From contig OZ240221.1 in the NCBI GenBank assembly GCA_965197675.1, positions 2,728,001-2,792,000 on the forward strand: a DNA stretch of 64,000 nt. The letters are read 5' to 3'. Numbering within the stretch: the first letter of the stretch is position 1; each line of letters begins with the position of its first letter. The stretch is from G965197675 sp965197675. GTDB lineage: Bacteria > Chloroflexota > Dehalococcoidia > Plut-88900. The notes under the pieces are model-generated. The model was not told the DNA's origin. It saw only the letters and a program-made list of their open reading frames with translations, and searched no databases. Shown piece by piece: positions 33,282-42,092 of this stretch. A program made the position numbers and the translations under genes.

Positions 33282-34424
33282 ATGGGCAATAAATGTGATC
33301 TCGTTCTTAAAGGCGGAGAGGTGGTGGATCCTGCTCAGGGCTTACGCGCCAAGCGAGATATCTGTTTCAAAGACGGTAAGATTGCGGCAGTAGAGGACAG
33401 CCTTCCTCGAGATGCCGGCAGCCAAGTTATAGACGTTTCGGGAAACCTAGTAGTGCCGGGGCTGATCGATGTTCACACCCACTTCGCTTATGGAGTTGCA
33501 CCCTTCAACGTGGATCCCGACCCAACCTTTCTAAGCACAGGTGTCACCACCGCCGTCGATACCGGAAGTACGGGATGGATGAACTTCCCCAGCTTGAAGA
33601 AGCTGGTCATAGAAAAGGCTAGGGCTAACCTCTTCGCCTTCGTTCACCTCTCATCGATAGGGGGTCTTCCCATATCGATAGGAATCCCCGACCTGGGAGA
33701 TTTCCGGTTTGCCAGACCCAAAGAGACCATCCGGTGCATCGAGGAGAACAGAGAATCGATTTTAGGGGTCAAGGTACGCCTGTCACCCGATGGAACAACC
33801 CTTGAAAATGCCACCGCTGCTCTCGAGATGGCGCGTATGATAGCCGACGAGACCGACTCTCACGTCATGATTCACATAATGAACTCCATGCTCCCCATGT
33901 CCCAGGTCATCGAGTATTTGAAACCAGGCGACGTCATCACCCACGCTCTCCACGGCAGTACACACAACGTGTTGGGCGACAAGGGCCAAGTTCGTTCAGA
34001 GATATGGGACGCCTATAGGGGGGGCATAGTCTTCGATACCGCCTGTGCCTGGCAGCACTACTCCATACCCCTCAGCAAGAGTGCGATAGAGCAGAGGCTC
34101 ATACCTCACACTCTGAGCACAGACATTACCGCCGACTGGCCTGGCGAGCCTTCTCCCTACGATCTCCCAACGATCATGTCTCTTTACTATGCACTGGGGA
34201 TGACCCTGGAAGAGGTTATCGGCGGGGTAACCAGCAACGCAGCTTCCATCATAGGCGATGAGGAGCTGGGAACATTGAGACCCGGAACAGTCGGGGACGT
34301 GGCCGTGCTGGAGTTGGAGGAGGGAGATTTCGCTTTTCAAGACCTCTTGGGCAACGAGGTCCGAACCAACCATCGATTCACCCCAGTACTGACCGTAAAA
34401 GACGGGGAAGCCTGGCATCGATAG
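33282..34424 (+). CDS. Amidohydrolase/deacetylase-family metallohydrolase (dihydroorotase-like)
   Basis: 380 residues with CDLVLKGGEVVDPAQGLRAK, VVPGLIDVHTHFAYG (HxH), carbamylated-Lys candidate in LGVKVRLSPDG, His in HVMIHIMNS and ITHALHG, and Asp in LSTDITADWPG. This is the layout of the EF_0837/AHA-type amidohydrolase-deacetylases, relatives of dihydroorotase acting on N-acetyl or N-carbamoyl amino acids. It probably shares a transcript with the upstream LLM gene. GGGGGAGAG precedes the ATG. Confidence 0.85.
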   Translation: MGNKCDLVLKGGEVVDPAQGLRAKRDICFKDGKIAAVEDSLPRDAGSQVIDVSGNLVVPGLIDVHTHFAYGVAPFNVDPDPTFLSTGVTTAVDTGSTGWMNFPSLKKLVIEKARANLFAFVHLSSIGGLPISIGIPDLGDFRFARPKETIRCIEENRESILGVKVRLSPDGTTLENATAALEMARMIADETDSHVMIHIMNSMLPMSQVIEYLKPGDVITHALHGSTHNVLGDKGQVRSEIWDAYRGGIVFDTACAWQHYSIPLSKSAIEQRLIPHTLSTDITADWPGEPSPYDLPTIMSLYYALGMTLEEVIGGVTSNAASIIGDEELGTLRPGTVGDVAVLELEEGDFAFQDLLGNEVRTNHRFTPVLTVKDGEAWHR

Positions 34425-34742
34425 AGCTAGACCGAGATTATGCACTCCGGTGTATCGCTCTGTTTCCTGAACTGGGGTGATGCCAGCTAGCACCTCACTC
34501 CGCCGCCGCCATCAGACCTTTGTGTCAGAGTGAACCTACCGGCAGTCCCTTCCTGAGACAGGCTCAGTGCAGTATGCTCAAGCCCACCCTTGTATTTGGA
34601 CTGCCTGCACTCATCCGTGACGTATTTCTGAGAGCGAACTTTCCCAGAATTCGCCTACGGTCGTTTTCACGGGGAGGTAGACGCATCAGAGCATGAAAAG
34701 GCGGCCACACTCACCTTTCTCGGATCTGGCCGATAGCCTGAC
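34425..34742. other. Intergenic stretch, nothing recognised
   Basis: 318 bp between the deacetylase-type amidohydrolase and the convergent membrane-protein gene. No reading frame, tRNA or strong hairpin is supported in either direction, and no known repeat copy is recognised. Confidence 0.4.
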
Positions 34743-35471
34743 TTAGGAGGAATCCCGCGTGGCGGCGAAATGTCGCTCTACCCTGCCCGTAAGCAGCATG
34801 ACACCGATGACGATAAGGCACACAAAAAAGGCGACACCCGTGATTCTGTGCGCGACGGTCGCGGCATCTACCCATATTAGCTGCATCCCTATACCAATCA
34901 ACGCCGACGCAGGCGCAATACGCCTTATCGCACCGCCGGCCCTCCACTGGCGCAGCGCCGCAACCACCAGCGCCAATCCCGCAGCCGAGAAGCCTATCTT
35001 GCCGGTGAGCCATCGGAGATATGCTACGGTCTCTGTTGAGGAGTCTACGGCACTGAGGGCAGCGGTCTCGGATGCGTCAGGCGCAGATGCGGCCAGTATC
35101 AGCGCGCAGACGCCGGATACGGCTGTGAACGCACCAGACGCCACGAACAGGTAAGGCACAAGAGGTGTCCCAAATCCCTCTCGAACTATCCAAGTCCTCA
35201 ACAGGAACCACGCCCCGGCGATCAGCGTTACCCCGGAGATGAACCGGGCAGCGCCGCTGAGGCTGTACATGGACTTGTTGGCTGCGATTGCCCACAGCGA
35301 CTCCAGCAGAGTCGGCTGGTCGGCGTCCGCGGCGACGCGGGCATACACCATCACAACGGTGGCCGCAGCCGTCAGCAGCAGAATCAGCCCCGCTCTGCGT
35401 GCAGCGGGATCCCTGGGCGTACCTGCTGGGCTCTCCATTCGCTGACGTGAGTTGTCTATATCGTCTGTCAC
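34743..35471 (-). CDS. Polytopic membrane protein of unknown function
   Basis: 242 residues with about six hydrophobic segments (near 27-47, 72-92, 103-127, 150-172, 183-203 and 212-230) and a charged N-terminus. No motif is recognised. The base composition is GC-richer than the flanking catabolic genes, with more GCG/GCC alanine codons, suggesting transfer. It starts at GTG 35471, three bases after the stop of a decayed HTTM/vitamin K-dependent carboxylase gene, so the two were probably one transcription unit. ATG at 35438 is another possible start; neither has a strong RBS. Confidence 0.55.
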   Translation of the reverse strand: MTDDIDNSRQRMESPAGTPRDPAARRAGLILLLTAAATVVMVYARVAADADQPTLLESLWAIAANKSMYSLSGAARFISGVTLIAGAWFLLRTWIVREGFGTPLVPYLFVASGAFTAVSGVCALILAASAPDASETAALSAVDSSTETVAYLRWLTGKIGFSAAGLALVVAALRQWRAGGAIRRIAPASALIGIGMQLIWVDAATVAHRITGVAFFVCLIVIGVMLLTGRVERHFAATRDSS

Positions 35472-35473
35472 CT

Positions 35474-35925
35474 CTATTCAGGTCTGTTCAATAGCCAGTG
35501 CTTGGGGCCGATACCGGCGTATACGCCGCCAAGGTCGACTCCGGGGTCGATCGGGCGAGCTGCTGACAGGTGTTGCACGTTACTTACGCGTCCGCTCGCA
35601 CCTCGACGCCCTCATGCTCCCTGGCAATGAAGTCGTCCCGGATTATGTAGGCCATGGCCAAAATCATGTCCGGCTGGAACGCCGTGCGCTACACTTGAAC
35701 GAGCATCAGGTACTCATCCTGGTAGACCAACCTCTCCCCGTCTATGGTCAGACCGGACACGCTAGACTTTACAAGACCGGTCTTCTAGGTGACAAATAGC
35801 TTCCAGGAGAAGCGGCAACCCTCCTCGCTCCATCTCACGTTCCCGGGATAGGCCAAGTGCCTCAGCGGAGCCAGCGCTTGCACCACCAGGAATACGGCGT
35901 CCAGAAGGGAGGCAGCCCGGACCGA
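35474..35925 (-). pseudogene. HTTM / vitamin K-dependent gamma-carboxylase-like pseudogene (C-terminal part)
   Basis: One minus-strand frame reads LLDAVFLVVQALAPLRHLAY, PGNVRWSEEGCRFSWKLFVT, stop (TAG), KTGLVKSSVSGLTIDG, another TAG, then R-T-A-FQPDMILAMAYIIRDDF and VEVRADA-stop. After a one-base shift near 35580 it continues VSNVQHLSAARPIDPGVDLG and ends at TAG 35474. The order of LLPLRH-LYPG, W-EEG-RFSW, QPDMI and IDP-VDL follows HTTM-domain proteins, relatives of gamma-glutamyl carboxylase. At least two in-frame stops and one frameshift are present, and the N-terminal ~300 residues are missing. The gene is dead. The frame on the opposite strand (35452-35799) is not real. Confidence 0.78.
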
Positions 35926-35979
35926 CCACGATAGAGGCTTTTCATCAGCCTGATGATTGATATTTGTTATGTTAAGTCA

Positions 35980-36603
35980 TTACTCGGGCGCATCATACAG
36001 CTCGAATTTCAGCGGGCTCAATGGCAGCGCGGATGTGTAGCCATCGTCACATACCGACACGGCCCAAAGAAAGTCCATCTCTGCCCTGAGATCTATGTAG
36101 TCGCCGGGTTTGCTAGTGGGTAGTCGAATCTCCCAGGTGCCGTCGGGTTCGTAATAGACGTTCATGAATAGATTGAAGTTACATAGCGGATTGACGTGAG
36201 ACTTTTCCAGCCCATGCTTGGCGGCTTCGATCTCCAACCTCTCGCGGCATCCCCTACCTGCTCCAGTACGCAACACGTACTCCTTTATCGGCTGGGAGCA
36301 GAAGTCGCCGCCGCTATAGTGCATTCCACACTTGTCCTCGGCAATCGTCGCTATGGTGTTGCACATATTGGTAATCAGCTTATGCCCGGCGGTAAGTCTC
36401 CACGTTTTATTCACCAAGTTTGAGTAAACGTCATCCAGATATTCGTTTTTGGGATCATTAGCTGACCATATGCAAAAGTCCCCAACCTGCTGGCCATCCA
36501 GGTCGGTTACTCTGATTGTTTGTCCTTTCTTGACGATTCCACTGGTCATACCATCAGGTTGTACAACCTCGGAATGCAGCAGCTTCCCTAGTGTCGAAGT
36601 CAT
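35980..36603 (-). CDS. DUF1989 urea carboxylase-associated family protein
   Basis: 207 residues with VKKGQTIRVTDLDGQQVGDFCIWS, NTIATIAEDKCGMHYSGGDFC, NPLCNFNLFMNV and DGTWEIRLPTSKPGDYIDLRAE, the DUF1989 family. Members accompany urea carboxylase and guanidine utilisation operons and share a fold related to the aminomethyltransferase/carboxyguanidine-deiminase subunits. Conserved Cys residues (C84, C95, C106 region) could bind metal. No urea carboxylase is in the window, so its partner is unknown. RBS AGGAGT precedes the ATG. Confidence 0.82.
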   Translation of the reverse strand: MTSTLGKLLHSEVVQPDGMTSGIVKKGQTIRVTDLDGQQVGDFCIWSANDPKNEYLDDVYSNLVNKTWRLTAGHKLITNMCNTIATIAEDKCGMHYSGGDFCSQPIKEYVLRTGAGRGCRERLEIEAAKHGLEKSHVNPLCNFNLFMNVYYEPDGTWEIRLPTSKPGDYIDLRAEMDFLWAVSVCDDGYTSALPLSPLKFELYDAPE

Positions 36604-36776
36604 AGAATCACTCCTATCGCTATTGTGAAGTGGGTCCTTTTATCAAGCCTTAACAATGGTATCCAAAACATCCTTTTGTAACAAGATAACGGGTGTGGTG
36701 GCCTTTTGCGGTAGGCGGAGTGTGAGATCGGTTCGGATTTGACAGTGATATAGCTGTGATGAAAGTCACTCGCTGA

Positions 36777-37931
36777 TTAATCAGTACCATCGACTTTAGG
36801 GAAAGGCTCCTTCATCCCGAAGCCCGTCAGTGGAACTAAGACCACTTCTTCCTCCCTTATCACCTCACGCATCATTAACGCCTCGATAGCCCCGAATGAT
36901 ATGGCGGATGTGGGTTCCACAAGTAGACCCTCAAGCTCCGCCAACCGTCGTTGCCACAGAAGCACCTTGTTCTCGGATACAGCTATAGCTCGTCCACCCG
37001 AGTCACGGCAGATCCCAACCAGAGTGGCTGGTCTTGCTGGATTCGGCACATCCACCCCGCTAGCAGCGATGGATGTTTCCTTCCTTCGAGGTGTCCAGGG
37101 GCGCCCCTCGAAGGCCGCTACAATAGGCTGATTCTCCTCCGCTTGGACAGCATGCAATCTGGGCAAGTTTCTGAGCTTGCCTCTTTGGACAAGCTCATTG
37201 AACCCTTTCCACAGCCCATAGAGAATGGAGCCATTACCTACGGGAATGACCACATGGTCGGGAAGTGGGTCCATCTGGTCTGCGATCTCGTAGGCCATGG
37301 TCTTCTGACCCTCAACAAAATAGATATTCCGGTCGCAATCCAGGTAAAGGATATTCGAGTCCTGAGAGAATTTATTGGCCTTTTGTTCTGCAGCCTGCTG
37401 ACCACCATTAGTCCAGTGCATTTGGGCACCATGGAAGACGGTAGCCTGTGCTTTTAATCGCGATGAGCTCTCGCTGGCGGCGAAGCCGTGCAACCTGATG
37501 CCAGCCCGACCACAATACGCTGCTAACGAATGGCCTGCATTGCCACTGATTAGTTCTACGGCCTCGGTGACGCCTGTCTCCTTGAGTACCGAAACCTGAA
37601 CCGCGTTCCCTCGGTCCTTAAAGGAACCGGTGGGATTTAGATACTCCAGCTTGGCATAGAGTCTGTCCAAACCCAGGATCTGACCGACGTTGGAGAGAGG
37701 CACTATGGGAGTGTCTCCTTCACCAATGGTGACCAGGTTGGAAGGGTCGTTTATAGGGAGGTTTGGAAGGTATCTAGCTATACCTTGAGTATAGGCTGGT
37801 ATCTGGGCCCTTGAGATGACTGGAGTATCATATTCCACGTCTAAGAGCCCGCCGCATCGATGGCAGCTCACAAGATACCTGGCGCCGTCGTGTCTTTCTT
37901 CACATTGAACACACACCAATTGAAACGTCAT
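36777..37931 (-). CDS. Threonine synthase-like PLP enzyme
   Basis: 384 residues. An N-terminal zinc-ribbon-like segment (C7, C10, C23, C26) is followed by a fold-type II PLP core with TIGEGDTPIVPL, PLP lysine in NPTGSFKDRGN, SGNAGHSLAAYCGRAG and the phosphate-binding glycines in VIPVGNGSILYG. This matches bacterial/archaeal threonine synthase (O-phosphohomoserine to threonine), the last step of threonine synthesis. A cysteate-synthase-like or other beta-replacement role is possible. It stands alone, with no hom or thrB nearby. Confidence 0.82.
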   Translation of the reverse strand: MTFQLVCVQCEERHDGARYLVSCHRCGGLLDVEYDTPVISRAQIPAYTQGIARYLPNLPINDPSNLVTIGEGDTPIVPLSNVGQILGLDRLYAKLEYLNPTGSFKDRGNAVQVSVLKETGVTEAVELISGNAGHSLAAYCGRAGIRLHGFAASESSSRLKAQATVFHGAQMHWTNGGQQAAEQKANKFSQDSNILYLDCDRNIYFVEGQKTMAYEIADQMDPLPDHVVIPVGNGSILYGLWKGFNELVQRGKLRNLPRLHAVQAEENQPIVAAFEGRPWTPRRKETSIAASGVDVPNPARPATLVGICRDSGGRAIAVSENKVLLWQRRLAELEGLLVEPTSAISFGAIEALMMREVIREEEVVLVPLTGFGMKEPFPKVDGTD

Positions 37932-38087
37932 ATCTGCTCCGAGCTAGAGGTTGAGTAACCAAACCCAATTATATACATCAAGCCGTGGTACTAACCTACT
38001 TACACTCCGGTGTTGCTTCTCATGACGCAGGCTGGTAGAGTCATATCGACCATCATCTTTCCAATCACTTGTATCGGGGGGTAGAGC

Positions 38088-38627
38088 ATGGAGGTTCGCG
38101 ACTTCCTCTCCGGGCTGTTGGATTTCAACTGGAACGTGGTCGAGAGGGCCTTAGATGGACTGGCGCCCGATGAGTTCACTCGACGTCCCACCTCTGAGAC
38201 AAACTCTATAGCGTGGCTCATGTGGCATACCGCCCGGGACGAGGACTATTTGATCAGCCTGGCACAGAAACAACCTCAGCTCTGGGTCAGGGAGAAGTGG
38301 CATGAAAAGTTCAATATGAAGCCCGGATCCGTGGAGAATGACTTCAAGGACATTGGTGTTGGACAGAGCGCAGAAGAGGCGGGTTCTTTCGATGTCGATG
38401 ACGCTAGCCTCCTCATAGGGTATTATCTAGAGACCAGGCAAAACACGGAGGACTACCTGAAGACCCTTACGCCCTCCGATCTGGATAAGGAGATGCCCGA
38501 CCCGTGGGGGCCTGGCGCCACTCGACTGGTGGATTACTTCTATTGCATTCTGGATGAAGCCCTGGCACATGGCGGGCAGATAGCCTATCTGAGGGGGTTA
38601 TACAGAGGTATGGGGTGGGACGAATAA
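38088..38627 (+). CDS. DinB-family four-helix metalloprotein
   Basis: A 179-residue DinB/YfiT-like four-helix bundle with MWHTARDEDYLI and EALAHGGQIAYLRGLYRG carrying the His residues that bind a divalent metal. The family includes putative thiol S-transferases using bacillithiol or mycothiol and proteins of unknown role. GGGGGG precedes the ATG. It is divergent from threonine synthase. A truncated restriction-nuclease gene begins 31 bp downstream. Confidence 0.82.
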   Translation: MEVRDFLSGLLDFNWNVVERALDGLAPDEFTRRPTSETNSIAWLMWHTARDEDYLISLAQKQPQLWVREKWHEKFNMKPGSVENDFKDIGVGQSAEEAGSFDVDDASLLIGYYLETRQNTEDYLKTLTPSDLDKEMPDPWGPGATRLVDYFYCILDEALAHGGQIAYLRGLYRGMGWDE

Positions 38628-38658
38628 AGTCGCCGAGGTGAGTAAGGGGTGAACAGAT

Positions 38659-38934
38659 ATGGACTTTATAGACGAAGTACGGACCCGCTCCGGGCGGTTC
38701 GCCAAGCGAGTAGAACACCTCTTTACCGAGGAGGCTACCAAGAGCTCGTTCGTGCTTCCATTCTTCCAGATGCTCGGCTACGATATATTCGATCCCACGG
38801 AATCTGTCCCTGAATTCACCGCCGATGTGGGCGCCAAGAAGGGCGAGAAGGTTGACTATGCCCTAGTCCGCGACGGCAAGCCAGTCATCCTCATCGAGGC
38901 CAAGAAGTACGGCAGCAACCTCACAGGAGTTTAG
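38659..38934 (+). pseudogene. Truncated HsdR-N-type nuclease gene
   Basis: 91 codons, MDFIDEVRTRSGRF through VDYALVRDGKPVILIEAKKY, then divergence (GSNLTGV) and a stop. It is a close homologue (about 80% identity by eye in DNA) of the first ~90 codons of the intact 375-residue protein at 50864-51991. The PD-(D/E)XK residues (D66, E80, K82) are retained, but everything after the nuclease core is lost, so the fold is incomplete. Followed by a DUF4234 gene and a methyltransferase fragment, it looks like the ruin of a restriction or defence cassette. Confidence 0.75.
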
Positions 38935-38975
38935 AAAGTCGTGTCAATTGAGAGGAAGCAGAGAGGAGATTTCGC

Positions 38976-39299
38976 ATGATCAAGCAGCGTAACATGTGGA
39001 TGCAGGTTGTACTGATGATTATCACCTTGGGCATCTACGGCATCTACTGGTTCTATGTCACCTCCAAAGAGATGATCGAGTACAAGCGTCTGGATGGCAG
39101 CGCCGGTTTATGGACTGTACTTTCTGTCATCCCTTTCGCCAACTTATATGCTGATTATAAGCAGGGTGAGGCGGTAGAGGCTCTCACGGACGGAAGCATC
39201 AACAAGTGGATCATATTCATCCTGTGGCTGGTCTTCGCTCCCGCTGTCTGGTTTATCACCCAGACAGAGTTGAACAAACGAGCTTCCGACCCCGCGTAG
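38976..39299 (+). CDS. DUF4234-type small membrane protein
   Basis: 107 residues with MIKQRNMWMQVVLMIITLGI followed by YGIYWFYVTSKEMIEY, the DUF4234 signature. Two or three membrane segments (8-27, 45-62, 76-95) are visible. RBS AGAGGAG precedes the ATG. Function unknown. It sits between two gene fragments related to restriction-modification, 41 bp after the first. Confidence 0.75.
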   Translation: MIKQRNMWMQVVLMIITLGIYGIYWFYVTSKEMIEYKRLDGSAGLWTVLSVIPFANLYADYKQGEAVEALTDGSINKWIIFILWLVFAPAVWFITQTELNKRASDPA

Positions 39300-39318
39300 A
39301 TGTAGAAACCGACATACG

Positions 39319-39567
39319 ATGACCGCCCCCAACTTCAAGGACAAGACCATCTGGACGGGTGACAACCTGGGCTTCTTGCGCGGCATGAACTCCGAGCGTG
39401 TCGACCTGATCCACCTAGACTCGCCCTTCAACTCCAACAAGAGCTACGCGGCGCCATCAACTATCACAAGCAAAAGCGCGTCCCATACGCCAGCAGGAAG
39501 GGTTCTGCGCGGGATGCTTAGTCTTATCACTGTCAAGAGCAAGAAAAGGAGGTTCAGGAAAAGATGA
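39319..39567 (+). pseudogene. Fragment of a site-specific DNA methyltransferase
   Basis: The first ~45 codons, KTIWTGDNLGFLRGMNSERV followed by DLIHLDSPFNSNKSYAAP, correspond to the N-terminus of D12/beta-class adenine methyltransferases, in which the catalytic motif is DPPF. Here it reads DSPF, and homology ends after SYAAP. The remaining codons look unrelated and basic. It is a broken gene whose 3' end overlaps the cupin start by four bases. Confidence 0.65.
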
Positions 39568-39920
39568 GAGTTTTCGAGATGGACGAGGCACCGAAGAGCG
39601 AGTCAAGTGATCCAATATTCACCGGCACGGTGAGCATACAGGATTTGGTGACTGGCGGGGAATCTAAGGACCTGGACATAGGCCTGGTGCACTTCGGCCC
39701 AGGGGTTCATACCAAGCTTCATGTTCACGAATCCGACCAGGTGATATTGGGAACGGCAGGCAAGGGCATATACGCAACTGAGCACGAGCAGAGGGAGGCT
39801 AAGGCGGGCACAATGGTGCTCTTCCCACAGGGAGAGCGGCACTGGCACGGCGCGGCGCCCGACTCATCCTTCTCGCAGATTTCCATACTGCTTCCGGGAA
39901 AGACAACGGTAGTCGAGTAA
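39564..39920 (+). CDS. Small cupin-domain protein
   Basis: 118 residues forming a single cupin. Motif 1 is FGPGVHTKLHVHESDQVILG with two His and a downstream acidic ligand, and motif 2 is GTMVLFPQGERHWHG. It probably binds a divalent metal. Typical relatives are isomerases, dioxygenases or sensors; nothing fixes the substrate. AAAGGAGG precedes the ATG. A RidA-family gene follows after 46 bp on the same strand. Confidence 0.82.
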   Translation: MRVFEMDEAPKSESSDPIFTGTVSIQDLVTGGESKDLDIGLVHFGPGVHTKLHVHESDQVILGTAGKGIYATEHEQREAKAGTMVLFPQGERHWHGAAPDSSFSQISILLPGKTTVVE

Positions 39921-39966
39921 CAGTTGCTTGATAATCGGGGATTAGCTTTCATAGTTTGAGAGACTC

Positions 39967-40422
39967 GTGCAGGTCGAAAGGAAGCTGAAGCAGCTAGGCC
40001 TGAGTCTGCCTCCGCCCGAGGTCCCGACTGCCAATTATGTACCGCTAGTGCGTACTGGCAATATCGTATTTCTGGCAGGCCACGTCGGCGACACTGAGAA
40101 TGGATGGGGCAAGCTGGGACTGGAGGTTACCGTAGAGCAGGGCTACGAGGCAGCAAAGAAGGCGGCTCTCAACAGTCTAGCCACCCTCAAAGAGAATCTC
40201 GGCGATCTGGACAAGATCAAGAGAGTGGTGAAGCTGATGTGCATGTTCAACTGCCTTCCATCCTTTGCCGATCATTCCAAGGTCGCCGACGGCGCCTCAG
40301 ATCTGATTGTGGCCCTCTATGGCGAACGAGGTCTCCATGCCCGCACGGAAGCTGGAATGAGCGGGATAGATGCCAATAAGGTCATAGAGTTGGAGATGAT
40401 CGTCGAGGTGGCCGACCATTAG
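39967..40422 (+). CDS. RidA-family (YjgF/YER057c/UK114) protein
   Basis: 151 residues with YVPLVRTGNIVFLAGHVGDT, AALNSLATLKENLGDLDKIK, and the C-terminal HARTEAGMSGIDANKVIELEMI containing the Arg that binds the imine carboxylate in RidA (usually R105). The subgroup resembles the longer atu1953/YjgH-like RidA proteins rather than archetypal RidA. It would hydrolyse reactive 2-aminoacrylate/imine intermediates or act as a carbamate hydrolase in a catabolic pathway. It starts at GTG 39967. Confidence 0.85.
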   Translation: MQVERKLKQLGLSLPPPEVPTANYVPLVRTGNIVFLAGHVGDTENGWGKLGLEVTVEQGYEAAKKAALNSLATLKENLGDLDKIKRVVKLMCMFNCLPSFADHSKVADGASDLIVALYGERGLHARTEAGMSGIDANKVIELEMIVEVADH

Positions 40423-40454
40423 GCGCCTGTCCTAACCTCCAACGCTCACATCGA

Positions 40455-41558
40455 TCAAGAGAAACCGTACATCCGGGCGCAGTTGTCCCAAAGTATCTTC
40501 TTTTTAGATGTTTCTGATAGTGGCATCTCCAGGAAGGTTTCAGTGGCGTGGGGATACTTGGCATCATTGTGGGGATAGTCGGTAGAAAACACCATGTTTC
40601 CGGCTAGGTCTGAGTCCTCCATGAATTTGGCAGGCTCTTCGTCGGGCTCTACCGAGGCATAGCACTGACGTTTGAAGTAGTCCGTTGGCTCCAGCTTCAA
40701 GTCGGGAGATTCAAACCTGCCCGACAGTTCAAAGTGCTCGTCCAGTCTCCAAAGCAGCCAAGGTACCCAAGCACAGTTAGCCTCCAGGAAGCCCACCTTC
40801 AGCTTGGGGAAGCGCTCCAGTATGCCCCCTCCTATGAAGCTCACCACGGAAAGCATCATCTCCATCGGATGACAGACAGTGTGGAGCATCATGTAAGTCT
40901 CAAATCGATCACCTGTTTGAGGCATAACTGTGTTGGAGCCTTCATGGAAACCCAGGGGCACGTCCAGGCTCTCGATTTCCGCCCAGAGGGGATCGTAGTA
41001 CGGGTCGTGCCAGTTGCGGCCTTCCACGATGTTGGGGCGTAGGAAGATGCCCTTCATTCCCATCTCCTTCACCCCTCTACGCACCTCGCTTATGGCTGTC
41101 TCCACGTCGAATACGGAGACCATGGCAGCGCCGTAGAGGCGATCGGGAGCGTGGCTGCAGAAGTCGTACATCCAATCGTTGTATGCCCTGGCGACGGCGT
41201 GACCAAGAACAGGGTCCATCGTTTCGAAAGCCAGGGGATACAAGCCTCGGCTGGGGTAGAGGACGGCGATGTCTATTCCCTCTCTATCCATGGCCCGAAC
41301 CTGAGATGCCGAGTCCCAGCCGTTCTCATAGGAATCCTTGTAGAACTCATCCGTCTCCGCGGCCTTCTCAGAAGTCCAGTCCTCAGGATCATCGGGGACC
41401 ACGTGTCCCAAGAAGTCTAGCTGGGTATCGCCATGATGACGATCCACACCTCTCGGCGCTATATCCCTGAATTGAGCGTCAATATACCTTGGCCAAAGGT
41501 CTTTAGGTTCGATGATGTGCATGTCCGAATCCAAGACCTTGAATTCATTTTTCGCCAT
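40455..41558 (-). CDS. COG2159 amidohydrolase-2 family hydrolase (copy c)
   Basis: 367 residues with KVLDSDMHIIEPKDLWPRYI at the N-terminus, GFHEGSNTVMPQ for the central metal His, and VFSTDYPHNDAKYP near the C-terminus. The ATG at 41558 with GGAGG upstream is chosen over the longer frame from 41606. It is convergent with RidA. Compared with copies b, d and e, the Gly of GSDYPH is replaced by Ser-Thr, a change next to the catalytic Asp. Confidence 0.87.
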   Translation of the reverse strand: MAKNEFKVLDSDMHIIEPKDLWPRYIDAQFRDIAPRGVDRHHGDTQLDFLGHVVPDDPEDWTSEKAAETDEFYKDSYENGWDSASQVRAMDREGIDIAVLYPSRGLYPLAFETMDPVLGHAVARAYNDWMYDFCSHAPDRLYGAAMVSVFDVETAISEVRRGVKEMGMKGIFLRPNIVEGRNWHDPYYDPLWAEIESLDVPLGFHEGSNTVMPQTGDRFETYMMLHTVCHPMEMMLSVVSFIGGGILERFPKLKVGFLEANCAWVPWLLWRLDEHFELSGRFESPDLKLEPTDYFKRQCYASVEPDEEPAKFMEDSDLAGNMVFSTDYPHNDAKYPHATETFLEMPLSETSKKKILWDNCARMYGFS

Positions 41559-41689
41559 ACTCTCCCTCCTCTCCTTACTGGCGCAATATCGCCAGACCGC
41601 GGACATTAGTGACGAGCAAAGGATACGTCTCCGAGTATTGTATTGTCAATTGTATGTACTCGTTCAAAATTCCCCGCCCCCTTCTCCCT

Positions 41690-41828
41690 CGCCGGATGAG
41701 GTGTCTCCGCTCACCCTGAGCTTAAAGTTTACCCTGAGCGTAGTCGAAGGGAAGGGTGCCGTCATTCCCGTGCTTGACACGGGAATCCAAGGAGGGGTGT
41801 TATACGGGGTGAATGTCCCCCTCGCTTG
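41690..41828. repeat. Intergenic repeat family 1, copy 2
   Basis: Contains GAGGTGTCTCCGCTCACCCTGAGC, then the perfect hairpin TTCCCGTG-cttga-CACGGGAA (41765-41785), ATCCAAGGAGGGGTGTTATA and GGTGAATGTCCCCC. A 30-nt stretch at its left end also resembles sequence near 11725. It lies in the 534-bp gene-free gap between an amidohydrolase and MmgE/PrpD. Confidence 0.6.
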
Positions 41829-41990
41829 AACCCTTTCCCAGAAGCCCCGCGGAGGGAGGCCAGAGACCTGTCTGCAGCAGGCAAGGAAGAATCCCTCTGG
41901 CAGGGGGGTATGGGGAGCCTGTCCTCAGCTTGACTGGGGAATGTGCCCCCGAATACAAAATCCTACTGGGGCGGGCGGGGCCAGCTCTGA
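41829..41990. repeat. Intergenic repeat family 2, copy 1 (divergent)
   Basis: GGAGGGAGGCCAGAGACCTG, GCAGCAGGCAAGGAAGAATC, CCTCTGGCAGGGGGG and GGGGAATGTGCCCCC followed by ATACAAAATCCTACTGGGGCGGGCGGGG. It matches the copies at 43459, 60791 and 62022. It sits directly after a family 1 copy. Confidence 0.55.
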
Positions 41991-42052
41991 ACGAGATCAT
42001 GGTGTGATGTCTTCACCTTCGATTCAAAGGCCCTTTAGCGGCTCAAGTGAGA

Positions 42053-42058
42053 TATAAT
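42053..42058 (+). promoter_or_regulatory. Possible -10 element before MmgE/PrpD
   Basis: TATAAT lies 35 nt before the ATG of the MmgE/PrpD gene. The -35 region is not consensus, so strength is uncertain. Confidence 0.3.
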
Positions 42059-42092
42059 CGTAGTCACAATCAGCACAGGGGAGGTAACAGAG

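Noticed and set aside
35452..35799. 115-codon plus-strand ORF
   Set aside because: The minus strand of the same DNA encodes a recognisable HTTM pseudogene; the plus frame has no motif.
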